In this document: one piece after another, positions 26,579-36,012 of the stretch
How the letters are laid out: every line of letters starts with the position of its first letter
Position numbering within the stretch: position 1 is the first letter of the stretch
NCBI GenBank assembly: GCA_947500645.1
Contig: CANMSD010000004.1
Location: forward strand, 62,001-126,000
Direction of reading: 5' to 3'
Source: an uncultured Erythrobacter sp.
GTDB lineage: Bacteria; Pseudomonadota; Alphaproteobacteria; Sphingomonadales; Sphingomonadaceae
DNA: 64,000 nucleotides
Notes under the pieces: model-generated
Told to the model about the DNA's origin: nothing
Seen by the model: the letters and a program-made list of their open reading frames with translations, nothing else
Database searches by the model: none
Position numbers and translations under genes: made by a program

Positions 26579-29500
26579 ATGCAACTCAAACACCTCGTAA
26601 TCTGTTTCCTACCCGCCCTTTCCCTTGGTTTGGCTGGATGCTCCTCGATAACGACGCAAGATCGTGCGATCAAAGCAGGCTCTGCCCCCGCGACTGCACC
26701 ATCTGCTGAGGACAGTGATCCGTTTATCTGGCTTGAAGAGGTCGAAGGCGAGCGCGCTCTCGCATGGGTTAAAACCCAAAACGCACGCAGCCGGGCAGAG
26801 CTGGCAGGTAACAATCGTTATGACCAGTTGTTCAACGAAGCGATCGGCGTTCTCGACAGCGAGGAACGCATCCCCTTCGGTCGGGTCTATGACGGCTATG
26901 TCTACAATTTCTGGCGCGGCGGCACGAATATTCGAGGAGTTTGGCGCCGCGCGACAGTCGAGAGCTACCAGGATGATGCGCCCGAATGGGAAAATTTGCT
27001 GGATATTGATGCTCTGGCCAAGGCCGAGAACGAAAACTGGATTTACAAGCGGACCACATGCCTGCTGCCTGACCATGATAGATGCATGGTCGAATTGTCA
27101 CGCGGCGGGCAGAGCGCAGCCGTTTTCCGCGAATTTTCGGTAAAAGACAAATCGTTCGTTCCCGGCGGTTTCCATGTCCCGCAGGCGAATACCTATGTCG
27201 CCTGGGGCGATCAAGATACGCTCTATGTCAGCACAAATCTGGACGAGAATCCCCAGAGCAAGGCTGGCCTGCCGATCGCGATAAGGGAATGGAAGCGCGG
27301 AACGGAGCTGACAGCTGCCAAAGTCGTTTTCGCGGCAGAAGAGACCGATACACTCGCGTGGCCACAATCATTCGCTCGCCCGGAGGGAAACTATGTTCTG
27401 CTCACCCGCGGCATTACCTTTTTCAATAGGGTATCGGAAATCGTGACTCCGCAAAGGGAACGGATCAAACTGCCTATTCCCAACCAGGCCGATGTCTTCG
27501 ACGTATTCGAAGGCGCTGTCATTACGCTTTTGCGCGAGGACTGGAGCTACCGGGGTGTCACCTATCTCCAGGGTACGGTTGTCGCGCTCGACCTCGAAAC
27601 GATGGTGGCGGAGAGGCTCTACGAACCGGGCCCGCGGGATGCCGTATCCGATGTTCGCGCCGGGTCGCGTTCGATCTTCATCACCAGGCTCGAGAACGTG
27701 GCGAACAAGGTGACTGTATTGACGCGCTCCAGCGATGACTGGGTCCGCGAAGAACTGGCCCTCCCCGACAATGGCGTCGCATTCATGATGTCACGCGATC
27801 CATACCGCGACGATGTCGCAGTCCTTTTCGAGAACCCAGTGCGCCCAGCCACGATCTTCCACTTCGGTGAGGATAAGGCGGCGACGGTCCTTAAATCGGC
27901 AAAGGACCTTTTCGACGCGCAAGATATGAGTGTCGTAAAACGCGAGGCGACTAGCAAGGACGGCACCCGGATTCCCTATTTTCTGATCGGGAAAGCCGAA
28001 CTCATGCAGCGCGGTTCAAATGCGCCAACTCACCTGACGGCCTATGGCGGTTTCGGGCATAAGAATACGCCGCAATACTCCACGCTCGATGGCAAGCTCT
28101 GGCTGGAGCGAGGAGGCCTCCTGGCGGTGGCCAACATCCGCGGCGGAGGGGAATTCGGCCCTGCCTGGCACGAGGCCGCGCGTAAGACCAAACGCCAAAA
28201 CAGCTACGACGATTTTTACGCCGTGGCCGAGGATCTGATCGGCCAGAGCATTACATCGCCAGACAAGCTGGGAATCTCGGGCGGGTCGAATGGCGGGATG
28301 CTGATGGGTGTTGCGATGACCCAACGCCCGGAACTCTTCGGTGCGGTTGCCATGTTCGTGCCGGTTCTCGATATGGTGCGCTATGTCGAGCCGCTCGGCG
28401 GTGCGAATTGGCTCAGCGAATATGGCGACCCAAAGGACGAAGTCGAAGGCGCGTTTCTGCGGAGCATCTCTCCCTATCACAACCTCCGTCCAGATGCGGA
28501 CTATCCCAAAGCGTTCATCTATACATCGACCAAAGACGATCTGGTCCACCCCGCCCACTCCCGAAAAATGGCGGCGCGAATGGAGCAGCAGGGGCACGAA
28601 GTTCTGTACTTCGAGAATGTCGAAGGCGGACACGCGGGGGCGGCAAATAACAGCCAGGAAGCCCAGAAGCAGGCCCTCCTGTACAACTACTTCTTCCAGC
28701 AACTTGTCGATCCTGCGCCAGAGTTCGAAGCTTACTCCGCCGAGGCGTTTTTCCGCACGACAAGCTATGGATTATCCAACAATGCCGGTTACAGCTGGTC
28801 ACACGAGAACGATAAGCTTTTGGCCCATTCCGATAGCAGCGGCGTATTCAACACGATCGCAGTGACGCTGGACGGGCAGGACACTCCCCTCACATTATCG
28901 CAAACCGACGCGCACTTTGCTTTGTCCTACTTCCCAAACGACGACCGCGTCATTGTGGCTGCAGATCAGGGCGGCAACGAGCGTTTCCATATCTACGTCC
29001 GCGAGATCGACGGAACCCTTGTCGATGCAACGCCCGGCGATGAGGTCAAGGCTTCCTTCGGGGGGTGGCGCTCCGATGGCGAGGTTTTCTACGCTTGGCA
29101 CAATCGCCGCGATCCCAAGAGTTTCGATCTCTATGCGATCGACGCGGATAATTATGCAGAGACTCTGATCTTCGAGAACACTGGCTTTCCGCCGGGTAAA
29201 GTGAGCCCGAGCGGTCGCTGGCTGGTCCTTCTCAAGCCACGCACAAGCGCCGACACGAACCTCTACATCGTCGATCTTGCAAGCGAGAAGCCGGAACCCG
29301 TGCTGGCAACTGCGCACGAAGGCAATGTCGCGCATTCGGCTTATGGTTTCACGCCGGATGAGAGCCAGTTGGTCTACAGCACGAATGAGTTCGGCGAGTT
29401 CAGCCAGGCGTGGACGTACGATTTGGAGACCGCAGAGCGGGCAGCCCTGATCGAAGCCGACTGGGATGTGCGGTTTGTATCCTATTCCCCGACCGGGAAG

Positions 29501-30553
29501 TATCGGATCCACGGGATCAATGCCGATGGGCGGACCGAAGTGACGATTGTCGATACGGCAACTGGCGAAGAGCTCGCTCTGAACGGCGTTCCCGATGGCG
29601 AGATAGGCCAGGTTCGCTTCTCGCACGACGAGACCAGCATAGCTTTCACTTTGAATACGGACACATCGCCGACAAATCTCTACGTGGCGGCGCTGGGCGG
29701 CGAGGCCGTCCGTCTCACCGATGCCCTCGACCAGTCCATCGATGAGGACAATCTAGTTACCGCTACCGTGGAGCGGTTCGAGGCGTCCGACGGCGTTACC
29801 ATCCCGGGGATCCTCTACCGTCCGAAACAAGCTTCCGCGCAAAAACCTGTCCCCGCATTGGTGTTCGTGCATGGTGGCCCTGGTGGTCAGAGCACACGCG
29901 GCTACGATGCCACCATCCAGCATCTCGCGAACAATGGCTATGCGGTCTACGCGGTCAACAATCGCGGCTCGTCCGGATATGGCAAGACCTTCTTCCATTT
30001 GGACGACAGGCGTCATGGAGAGGAGGATTTGCGCGATGTTGTGGAAGCGGGCGATCATCTCCGCAGCCTCGATTGGGTCGACGGCGAGAAGGTTGGCGTG
30101 ATGGGCGGATCTTATGGCGGCTATCTGACGGCAGCTGCGCTGACCTTCTACCCAGACAAATTCGAAGCTGGCATAAACATGTTTGGGGTGACCAACTGGG
30201 TCCGCACACTCGACAGCATTCCGGATTTTTGGGCATCCGTGCGCGAGGCGCTCTTCGACGAGATGGGAGATCCAGCGACCGACGCGGAGCGGCACAGAGC
30301 CATTTCGCCGCTATTCCATGCCGAGAAAATCACCAAGCCAATGCTGGTGGTCCAGGGGGCGAACGATCCGCGCGTGCTGAAAGTGGAAAGCGACGAACTG
30401 GTCGCGGCGATCCGCAAGAACGGCGTTCCGGTAGAGTATGTAGTCTTCCCTGACGAGGGACATGGATTTCTGCGCAAGGAAAACCGGATCACCGCATCAA
30501 AGGCCTATCTGAGATTCCTGGATAAGCACTTGAAAGGAGGCTCAGCAAACTAG
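26579..30553 (+). CDS. tandem S9 peptidase fusion lipoprotein (prolyl-oligopeptidase-like + S9C-like), 1324 aa
   Basis: Two complete S9 serine peptidases lie in one chain. The lipobox LAGC gives a lipidated Cys21. Unit 1 (about 40-715) has a POP-type propeller ([18 protein letters not shown]) and a catalytic triad Ser570 (GGSNGG), Asp653/654 ([10 protein letters not shown]) and His685 (GGHAG). Unit 2 (about 720-1324) has a second propeller and an S9C-like hydrolase with HGGPGGQ, Ser1178 (GGSYGG), Asp1263 (GANDPRV) and His1295 (DEGHGF). Typical S9 proteins are 600-750 aa, so this is twice the normal length. There is no stop or frameshift between the units. The ATG at 26579 gives the signal peptide. 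It probably trims peptides in the periplasm for the FecIR-controlled receptor upstream. Confidence 0.92.
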   Translation: MQLKHLVICFLPALSLGLAGCSSITTQDRAIKAGSAPATAPSAEDSDPFIWLEEVEGERALAWVKTQNARSRAELAGNNRYDQLFNEAIGVLDSEERIPFGRVYDGYVYNFWRGGTNIRGVWRRATVESYQDDAPEWENLLDIDALAKAENENWIYKRTTCLLPDHDRCMVELSRGGQSAAVFREFSVKDKSFVPGGFHVPQANTYVAWGDQDTLYVSTNLDENPQSKAGLPIAIREWKRGTELTAAKVVFAAEETDTLAWPQSFARPEGNYVLLTRGITFFNRVSEIVTPQRERIKLPIPNQADVFDVFEGAVITLLREDWSYRGVTYLQGTVVALDLETMVAERLYEPGPRDAVSDVRAGSRSIFITRLENVANKVTVLTRSSDDWVREELALPDNGVAFMMSRDPYRDDVAVLFENPVRPATIFHFGEDKAATVLKSAKDLFDAQDMSVVKREATSKDGTRIPYFLIGKAELMQRGSNAPTHLTAYGGFGHKNTPQYSTLDGKLWLERGGLLAVANIRGGGEFGPAWHEAARKTKRQNSYDDFYAVAEDLIGQSITSPDKLGISGGSNGGMLMGVAMTQRPELFGAVAMFVPVLDMVRYVEPLGGANWLSEYGDPKDEVEGAFLRSISPYHNLRPDADYPKAFIYTSTKDDLVHPAHSRKMAARMEQQGHEVLYFENVEGGHAGAANNSQEAQKQALLYNYFFQQLVDPAPEFEAYSAEAFFRTTSYGLSNNAGYSWSHENDKLLAHSDSSGVFNTIAVTLDGQDTPLTLSQTDAHFALSYFPNDDRVIVAADQGGNERFHIYVREIDGTLVDATPGDEVKASFGGWRSDGEVFYAWHNRRDPKSFDLYAIDADNYAETLIFENTGFPPGKVSPSGRWLVLLKPRTSADTNLYIVDLASEKPEPVLATAHEGNVAHSAYGFTPDESQLVYSTNEFGEFSQAWTYDLETAERAALIEADWDVRFVSYSPTGKYRIHGINADGRTEVTIVDTATGEELALNGVPDGEIGQVRFSHDETSIAFTLNTDTSPTNLYVAALGGEAVRLTDALDQSIDEDNLVTATVERFEASDGVTIPGILYRPKQASAQKPVPALVFVHGGPGGQSTRGYDATIQHLANNGYAVYAVNNRGSSGYGKTFFHLDDRRHGEEDLRDVVEAGDHLRSLDWVDGEKVGVMGGSYGGYLTAAALTFYPDKFEAGINMFGVTNWVRTLDSIPDFWASVREALFDEMGDPATDAERHRAISPLFHAEKITKPMLVVQGANDPRVLKVESDELVAAIRKNGVPVEYVVFPDEGHGFLRKENRITASKAYLRFLDKHLKGGSAN

Positions 30554-30932
30554 TGCTGCTAGTGGTGCGAAACCACGTTCAAGGGCTGCGCGAGTCCAAC
30601 CCGGCCCCGTCTCCGTTAAACACACAACCCCCTACCCTGCCCAGTATCAGGCCATGAGTGTTTGCCACTCGGCCAAGGTTGCCACTCGGCCTGCCTTGTA
30701 GGTCTGTCGATCAATAAGATAGCTTTCGAAGTTGAAGTGATTGTGGACGTTGGCGCGGACTGAAACAAACTTCTGTAAGCGCTTCATCCGCCTTAGGCGA
30801 AGTATCACGCACTCAACCGTCAATCAGATGCATTTGGTCTGACAGCGCCCTCTGTGATAGTCTGACGACCAACGATGCGGGTTTACCGCAAATGCGATCA
30901 GCGCGCGTGGACATCAAGAGGGGAACGGAATT
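30554..30932. other. intergenic region with transposase remnant
   Basis: It separates the peptidase gene from the AraC gene. On the minus strand it holds the truncated IS6-type transposase end (30647-30823). The remaining bases, including about 90 bp before the AraC gene, show no other gene. The AraC promoter must lie here, but no clear consensus elements are seen. Confidence 0.6.
30647..30823 (-). pseudogene. 3' remnant of an IS6-family transposase
   Basis: On the minus strand, 58 codons read as the C-terminus of an IS6-type DDE transposase: RLRRMKRLQKFVSV, then RANVHNHFN, DRQTYKAGR and the terminal LAEWQTLMA followed by TGA. The frame is closed by TGA at 30826-30824, and the catalytic core and any inverted repeats are gone. 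This is a relic of an insertion at the border between the peptidase module and the AraC/TBDR module. Confidence 0.7.
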
Positions 30933-31946
30933 ATGCAGCCAGCTATCGACTCCCAACTCGCATCGTTGAGCGATGTGGCGCACCCATGGAAGAGCTTTGC
31001 CAGCACAGACATAGATGATGTCCATGAACATATGTGCGCGGCTTTCTGTCCACACGACCTTTCCGTCGATGGCCCGTCAGGCAGCATCGCCTTCCGCAAC
31101 AAGCGGAGCACTCTGGGGAACATATCCTTCACCGTCACCGACTACGGTACGACGAAGGAAACGATTTCCGTATCGGTGCCCGCAAGTGAAAAGCTTCTGC
31201 TTGTCCAATGCGTCACTCAAGGGCTGGCCGAGTTCACCCATCAGGACAAGAAAGTCGCTCTGCGCCCTGGCGCGATGACGATCATCAGCCCGCAATTCCC
31301 GTTCGAACAGCGCACCTTTCCTGGGTGCCGCCATTTTACGATCAAGTTTGAGCGGTCCCAGCTTGAGGAGATACTCCTTGAGGAGCTTGGCGAGCGTCAC
31401 AGCAGCTTGGTGTTCAAGCCAGACCTTATCCCTCTGGCTGGTGCCGGAGCATCATTTGCGAGGTTCGTGAACAGTGTGATCGACGATTTGGAGAATGACG
31501 CCTCCTCGCTACGCCACCCTCGAATCTTGGATTCGCTGGAGGACACCATGGCCCGTATGCTCCTCGCCTGCGGCCAGCATAATCACACTGTTGAGTATCT
31601 GGAGCAGCCGCTCGCCAACGTAGTGCCTTACTACGTAAAATGTGCCGCTCAATTCATCCGCGAGCACTACAAGCAGCCCCTAATGCTGGCTCAACTGGTG
31701 CACGTGGCCGGTGTCAGTGAAAGGACGCTGAGCACGGGCTTCAGGCGTTTTCTGGACACCTCGCCAATGGGTTATCTGAAGAATTACCGCCTGCAAAAGG
31801 CGCATCAGATGCTCAAGGATGGCGCATCTCAAGGCAAGAATGTCACCGGAATAGCTCTGGCGTGCGGATTCTCGCATCCTAGCAAGTTTGCGCGGGACTA
31901 TCTCCAGCGCTTCGGCGAGCGTCCATCCGAAACCCTACGCTCTTAG
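30933..31946 (+). CDS. AraC-family transcriptional regulator, 337 aa
   Basis: The N-terminal AraC_binding_2-like cupin domain (about 30-200) resembles PegR/XylS-type regulators. The C-terminal double helix-turn-helix (about 235-335: QPLMLAQLVHVAGVSERTLSTGFRRFLDTSPMGYLKNYRLQKAHQML and VTGIALACGFSHPSKFARDYLQRFGERPSETL) is complete. The start ATG at 30933 has GAGGGGAACGG upstream. It lies 177 bp before the TBDR gene in the same direction and is the likely activator of the TBDR to hydratase cluster. A cytoplasmic substrate or oxidation product is the expected effector. Confidence 0.92.
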   Translation: MQPAIDSQLASLSDVAHPWKSFASTDIDDVHEHMCAAFCPHDLSVDGPSGSIAFRNKRSTLGNISFTVTDYGTTKETISVSVPASEKLLLVQCVTQGLAEFTHQDKKVALRPGAMTIISPQFPFEQRTFPGCRHFTIKFERSQLEEILLEELGERHSSLVFKPDLIPLAGAGASFARFVNSVIDDLENDASSLRHPRILDSLEDTMARMLLACGQHNHTVEYLEQPLANVVPYYVKCAAQFIREHYKQPLMLAQLVHVAGVSERTLSTGFRRFLDTSPMGYLKNYRLQKAHQMLKDGASQGKNVTGIALACGFSHPSKFARDYLQRFGERPSETLRS

Positions 31947-32123
31947 GGGCAGGGCCCCAAGTTGCAATTCGCTTACATTTTTGCCGCATTGGTATGAAAT
32001 CTGCCAAATCGGTATAGCTGTGAACGGCTATCTAAGCCCAACCTCTCTCTCATTGGAGGAAGCTGCAAATCACGCATCTCGAAAAGAGGGTGACGCGTTG
32101 CAGCAATGATGGGGAGTTGTCGG

Positions 32124-34430
32124 GTGAAGAATCGAAACTGGTTGTTTGCAAGTTCATGCGTGCTGGCAATGGGGGCGGCGTTGCCCGCCGCTGCACAAAC
32201 CAACGAGGTCAGCACGGCGGATGATGGCGAGGTCGCCGATCAGAGCGGTCTGAATACCATTGTCGTCACAGCGCAGAAACGCGACCAGAATCTGCAGGAC
32301 GTCGGGCTCTCTGTCACTGCCGTCAGCGGTGAGGACATTACGTCGCGTAACATCAGCAACAGTATCGAGCTGATTCGCAGCACTCCCAGTATCGACAATT
32401 ACTCAACCTACGGCCCCGGCTCCAATGCCAACGTCGTGGTTCGCGGTGTGGGTCTGAACGATTTTGGCGAGGGTCATGAAGCACCCGTTACGGTCTATGT
32501 GGACGAGGTCTACATGCTGTCGGTGGCGACGGTCGATTTCGCCCTGTTCGATCTTGAGCGGGCAGAAGTCCTTCGCGGTCCGCAAGGCACCCTGTTTGGT
32601 CGCAATTCGACCGGCGGCCTAATCCACTATGTCACTCGCAAACCGCAAAACTATGTCGAGGGCTATGCGAAGGTATCTTTCGCCCGTTTCGACGAGCTGA
32701 AGTTCGAAGGTGCAGTTTCCGCACCACTCAGTGACACCTTGTCGGGTCGGCTATCCTTCGTGTCGCACCACAGCGACGGCTACATCCGCAACCTGAACCC
32801 GGATTTCAGCGAAAATGGTGCGCAGGCCGGGACGGACGCCGTCCGCGCGCAACTGCGTTACGAGAACGACGGATGGGATGCTGTCCTAAAGGTCGAATAC
32901 GGTCAGCAGGATCGCGTTCACACCTACTATGAGAGCATTCCGACAGTCGTCGATCCGGTCACCGGTCTTGCCAGTCTCAATCCCACTGGGGTTGATGGTG
33001 CCGGCTATAATGAAGCCAATTTCGGAGCGGGTGATCGCAATGTCACCTTCACCAACGCGCCGCAATTCCTGAAATCGGAAGGACTTCTTGTCTCGCTTCG
33101 TGTGGACAAGGACATTTCGGACAGCGTGACATTCACCTCAGTCAGCGCATTTGCCGACCTCAGCCGTGAACTGGCCGAAGATTGCGACGCGAGCCCCAAT
33201 GACATCTGTTCGGCCAACTTCCCTTATCAAGGTGAGACGCTGACACAGGAATTCCGCTTTACCGGCGATGGCGACCGCGTCCGTTGGCAAGCGGGGCTCT
33301 ATGGCCTCTATGCCAAGGGTCAGAACAACCCCAGCGCGATCTTCAATGCTCCGTCATCGCCTCTGGATGTGGACCCGGTAACCGGCCTGTTCAACGGCGG
33401 TGTATTCCCGCTGAGCCTAGCGGCCAACTGGCGCCTGAAGACCTATTCCGGCTCGATCTTCGGTCAGGTAGAGTACGATTTGACTGATAGCCTTACCGTT
33501 ATCGCAGGCGCACGCGTCACGCATGACAGCAAGGATTTCGACGATTCGGACAACGCGTCGCTACGGAGTTGCCCCGGATTTCCTATCCCGACCAACTGCT
33601 TCCTGGCCCCCGACGGCCCTGGCATCGCCAACCCATTCAGCGGTGACTACGATCAGACGCTGTACTCAGGCCGCTTGCAGTTGAACTACACTCCAATCGA
33701 CGATCTGCTGTTCTTTGCCAGTGTCTCACGCGGGACCAAGGCCGGTGGTTTCAACAACGGCTTTCTCGGGGGCGGCGTACAGCCTTCCCAAATCCCGTAT
33801 GACGACGAGACCCTGTTGGCATTCGAAATTGGCCAGAAGGCGACATTCGCCGACGGGCGCATCCGGCTGAACTCGTCGGCGTTCTACTATGACTATGATG
33901 ATTTCCAGACGTTCAACTGGGAAGGCATTGGAGGGTTGATCGTCAATCGCGATGCGCGGAATTACGGCGCCGAGATCGAGCTTGAAGCTGCCCCGATTGA
34001 CAATCTCACTTTCAGAGTCGCGGGATCGTATCTCGACACCAAGATCAAGGATGTCGACCTGCCCAGCGGCCTCGTTGCCGATCGTGAAGCGGCGAACGCG
34101 CCCAAGTGGACTGCGAATGGCGGAATTGACTATGCCCTTCCGCTCAATGAAGACGATTCCGAGTTGCGGTTCAACTGGAATTGGAACTATCGCTCCAGTC
34201 GGTTTGCGAATAATTTCAATGACCCATCTGTCCTGCTTGAGGGATATTTCCAGCACAACGCGGACATAACCTATCAAGTAAACGACAGTTTCTACGTGCA
34301 GGGCTTTGTTCGGAATATCAGCAACGTAATTCCGACGACCAAGGCGTTCCAGTTCAGCTTCCTGGGATATGCGCAGGTAATCTATTCGGAACCGCGCGTA
34401 TTCGGCGCCGCCGTAGGCATCAACTTTTGA
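32124..34430 (+). CDS. TonB-dependent receptor of the alcohol-oxidation cluster, 768 aa
   Basis: The signal peptide VKNRNWLFASSCVLAMGAALPAAAQ is followed by a TonB box (TIVVTAQKRDQ), a plug with VLRGPQGTLFGRNSTGG and a barrel ending FGAAVGINF. GTG at 32124 is chosen because GGGGAG lies 7 bases upstream and it gives a compact signal peptide; ATG codons at 32106 and 32109 in the same frame are alternatives. This 750-800-aa FGRN type in sphingomonads often serves uptake of hydrophobic or aromatic compounds. Upstream is an AraC regulator and downstream an aldehyde dehydrogenase, the same order as pegB-pegC in polyethylene-glycol degraders. Confidence 0.9.
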   Translation: MKNRNWLFASSCVLAMGAALPAAAQTNEVSTADDGEVADQSGLNTIVVTAQKRDQNLQDVGLSVTAVSGEDITSRNISNSIELIRSTPSIDNYSTYGPGSNANVVVRGVGLNDFGEGHEAPVTVYVDEVYMLSVATVDFALFDLERAEVLRGPQGTLFGRNSTGGLIHYVTRKPQNYVEGYAKVSFARFDELKFEGAVSAPLSDTLSGRLSFVSHHSDGYIRNLNPDFSENGAQAGTDAVRAQLRYENDGWDAVLKVEYGQQDRVHTYYESIPTVVDPVTGLASLNPTGVDGAGYNEANFGAGDRNVTFTNAPQFLKSEGLLVSLRVDKDISDSVTFTSVSAFADLSRELAEDCDASPNDICSANFPYQGETLTQEFRFTGDGDRVRWQAGLYGLYAKGQNNPSAIFNAPSSPLDVDPVTGLFNGGVFPLSLAANWRLKTYSGSIFGQVEYDLTDSLTVIAGARVTHDSKDFDDSDNASLRSCPGFPIPTNCFLAPDGPGIANPFSGDYDQTLYSGRLQLNYTPIDDLLFFASVSRGTKAGGFNNGFLGGGVQPSQIPYDDETLLAFEIGQKATFADGRIRLNSSAFYYDYDDFQTFNWEGIGGLIVNRDARNYGAEIELEAAPIDNLTFRVAGSYLDTKIKDVDLPSGLVADREAANAPKWTANGGIDYALPLNEDDSELRFNWNWNYRSSRFANNFNDPSVLLEGYFQHNADITYQVNDSFYVQGFVRNISNVIPTTKAFQFSFLGYAQVIYSEPRVFGAAVGINF

Positions 34431-34440
34431 TCAGCGAAAC

Positions 34441-34470
34441 GGCTCCTCGGATGCTCAGATCCGGGGAGCC
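34441..34470 (+). terminator. hairpin between TBDR and aldehyde dehydrogenase genes
   Basis: An 11-bp stem (GGCTCCTCGGA / TCCGGGGAGCC, one wobble) with an 8-base loop is followed by AGAGATTTTG. It may cause partial termination, so that the receptor is made at a different level from the enzymes. Confidence 0.45.
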
Positions 34471-34494
34471 AGAGATTTTGATGAAGACCGCACC

Positions 34495-36003
34495 ATGAAT
34501 CTGGAAAACGACTATTCCACTCTGACGCCTGATGCGCGTGACTTCGCTACGTCGCCCAAGCAGATCTTTGTCGGTGGCGATTGGAGAGAGCCGCTTTCCG
34601 GAGAGTATTACGAGATTGTCGATCCGGCGAACGGAGAAGAGTTGGCGCGGATCGCGCAGGCTGGCGATGCTGATGTCGATGCGGCTGTCATGGCTGCGCG
34701 AACGGCTTTCGAAACCGGTCCATGGCCCAGGATGCGCCCAAACCAGCGCGAGGAAATCCTCCAACGGCTGGCGCAATTGCTCCTCGATAACAGCGATCCC
34801 TTGTCGCAGATGGAAACGCTGAACAGCGGTAAGCTGATCCAGAACACCCGGCTGTTCGATGTCGAGTTTTCGGCACATTTCCTGCGTTACATGTCGGGCT
34901 GGCCAAGCAAGACCTATGGCAAGACTCAAGACCTGTCCGTTCCTTATATGCCGATCGGTGAATTCGTCGGCATTACACGCTATCAGCCAGTTGGAGTCGT
35001 CGCGGGGATTACGCCCTGGAACGTACCTCTGGCCGAAGCGATCTGGAAGGTTGCCCCCGTGCTGGCGACCGGTTGTTGCATTGTGCTGAAGCCTGCTGAG
35101 CAAACACCACTCACCTCATTGCGGCTTGCCGAACTCTGCATGGAAGCCGGTGTTCCCGCCGGTGTCGTCAACGTCATTACTGGCGACGGCAGGACCGGTG
35201 CTGCGCTTGTCGAGCATCCCGGCATCGACAAGATCACATTCACCGGTTCTACTGAAGTCGGAAAGAAGATCGCCGCGAGCGCATCTGCGCGCCTCAAGAA
35301 ATACACCTTGGAACTGGGTGGCAAATCGCCGGTGGTCATCGCCAAAGATGCTGATCTAGCGAAAGCAATTCCCGGAGCGGCCTGGGCCATCCTCGGCAAT
35401 CACGGACAGAATTGTTGCGCTGGCTCGCGCCTATACGTCGCCAGGGATGTGTTCGATGAGGTGATCGCCGGTGTCGCAGAGATAGCCAAAGGCCTCAAAA
35501 TTGGCCCCGGCCTCGACCCGTCGAGCGAGCTTGGCCCAATGGTTAGCCATGCGCATCGCGATCGCGTGGCTGGATTTGTACAACGGGCCGCCTCAGGCGG
35601 TGCAAATTTGCTTTGTGGTGGCGACCCGGTTGATGCTGGCGGCGCCTACATCAACCCGGCGGTCATATCCGGGCTCGATCACCAGGCCGAGGCCGTTCAA
35701 GAGGAGATCTTCGGGCCGGTGCTCGTCGCCTTCCCGTTCAAGGATATGGATGAGGCCATAGCTCGCGCCAACGATACCAAATATGGCCTGGGCGCGAGCA
35801 TCTGGTCGGAGAATATCTCCACGATCAATCGCTTCTTCAACGAAGTGAATGCTGGCACGATTTGGGTCAACAACCACAACACGCTCGACATGGCGCTACC
35901 CTTTGGCGGTTGGAAACAATCCGGCAGTGGTCAGGAATTGGGCGAAGAAGGCATGCTGTCTCATCTCAGGATGAAGGCCGGTGTGTACCATTTTGATAGC
36001 TAG
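34495..36003 (+). CDS. NAD(P)-dependent aldehyde dehydrogenase, 502 aa
   Basis: A full-length ALDH-superfamily enzyme oxidising an aldehyde to its acid in the cytoplasm. Catalytic residues are present: Asn in TPWNVPL, Glu273 in ELGGKSP and Cys307 in GQNCCAGSR. The cofactor-binding KPAEQTPL and the C-terminal LPFGGWKQSGSGQELG are typical of betaine/4-hydroxymuconic-semialdehyde-like ALDHs. It starts 64 bp after the TBDR stop and ends 9 bp before the FAD oxidase gene, so it belongs to the operon. It likely oxidises the aldehyde produced by the GMC dehydrogenase or the FAD oxidase encoded downstream. Confidence 0.93.
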   Translation: MNLENDYSTLTPDARDFATSPKQIFVGGDWREPLSGEYYEIVDPANGEELARIAQAGDADVDAAVMAARTAFETGPWPRMRPNQREEILQRLAQLLLDNSDPLSQMETLNSGKLIQNTRLFDVEFSAHFLRYMSGWPSKTYGKTQDLSVPYMPIGEFVGITRYQPVGVVAGITPWNVPLAEAIWKVAPVLATGCCIVLKPAEQTPLTSLRLAELCMEAGVPAGVVNVITGDGRTGAALVEHPGIDKITFTGSTEVGKKIAASASARLKKYTLELGGKSPVVIAKDADLAKAIPGAAWAILGNHGQNCCAGSRLYVARDVFDEVIAGVAEIAKGLKIGPGLDPSSELGPMVSHAHRDRVAGFVQRAASGGANLLCGGDPVDAGGAYINPAVISGLDHQAEAVQEEIFGPVLVAFPFKDMDEAIARANDTKYGLGASIWSENISTINRFFNEVNAGTIWVNNHNTLDMALPFGGWKQSGSGQELGEEGMLSHLRMKAGVYHFDS

Positions 36004-36012
36004 GAAAGCAGC

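Noticed and set aside
31989..32000. TTGGTATGAAA before the 768-aa TBDR as another alginate GntR site
   Set aside because: It lacks the ACA part and no TTGACA lies 40 bp downstream; the gene belongs to a different AraC-controlled cluster.
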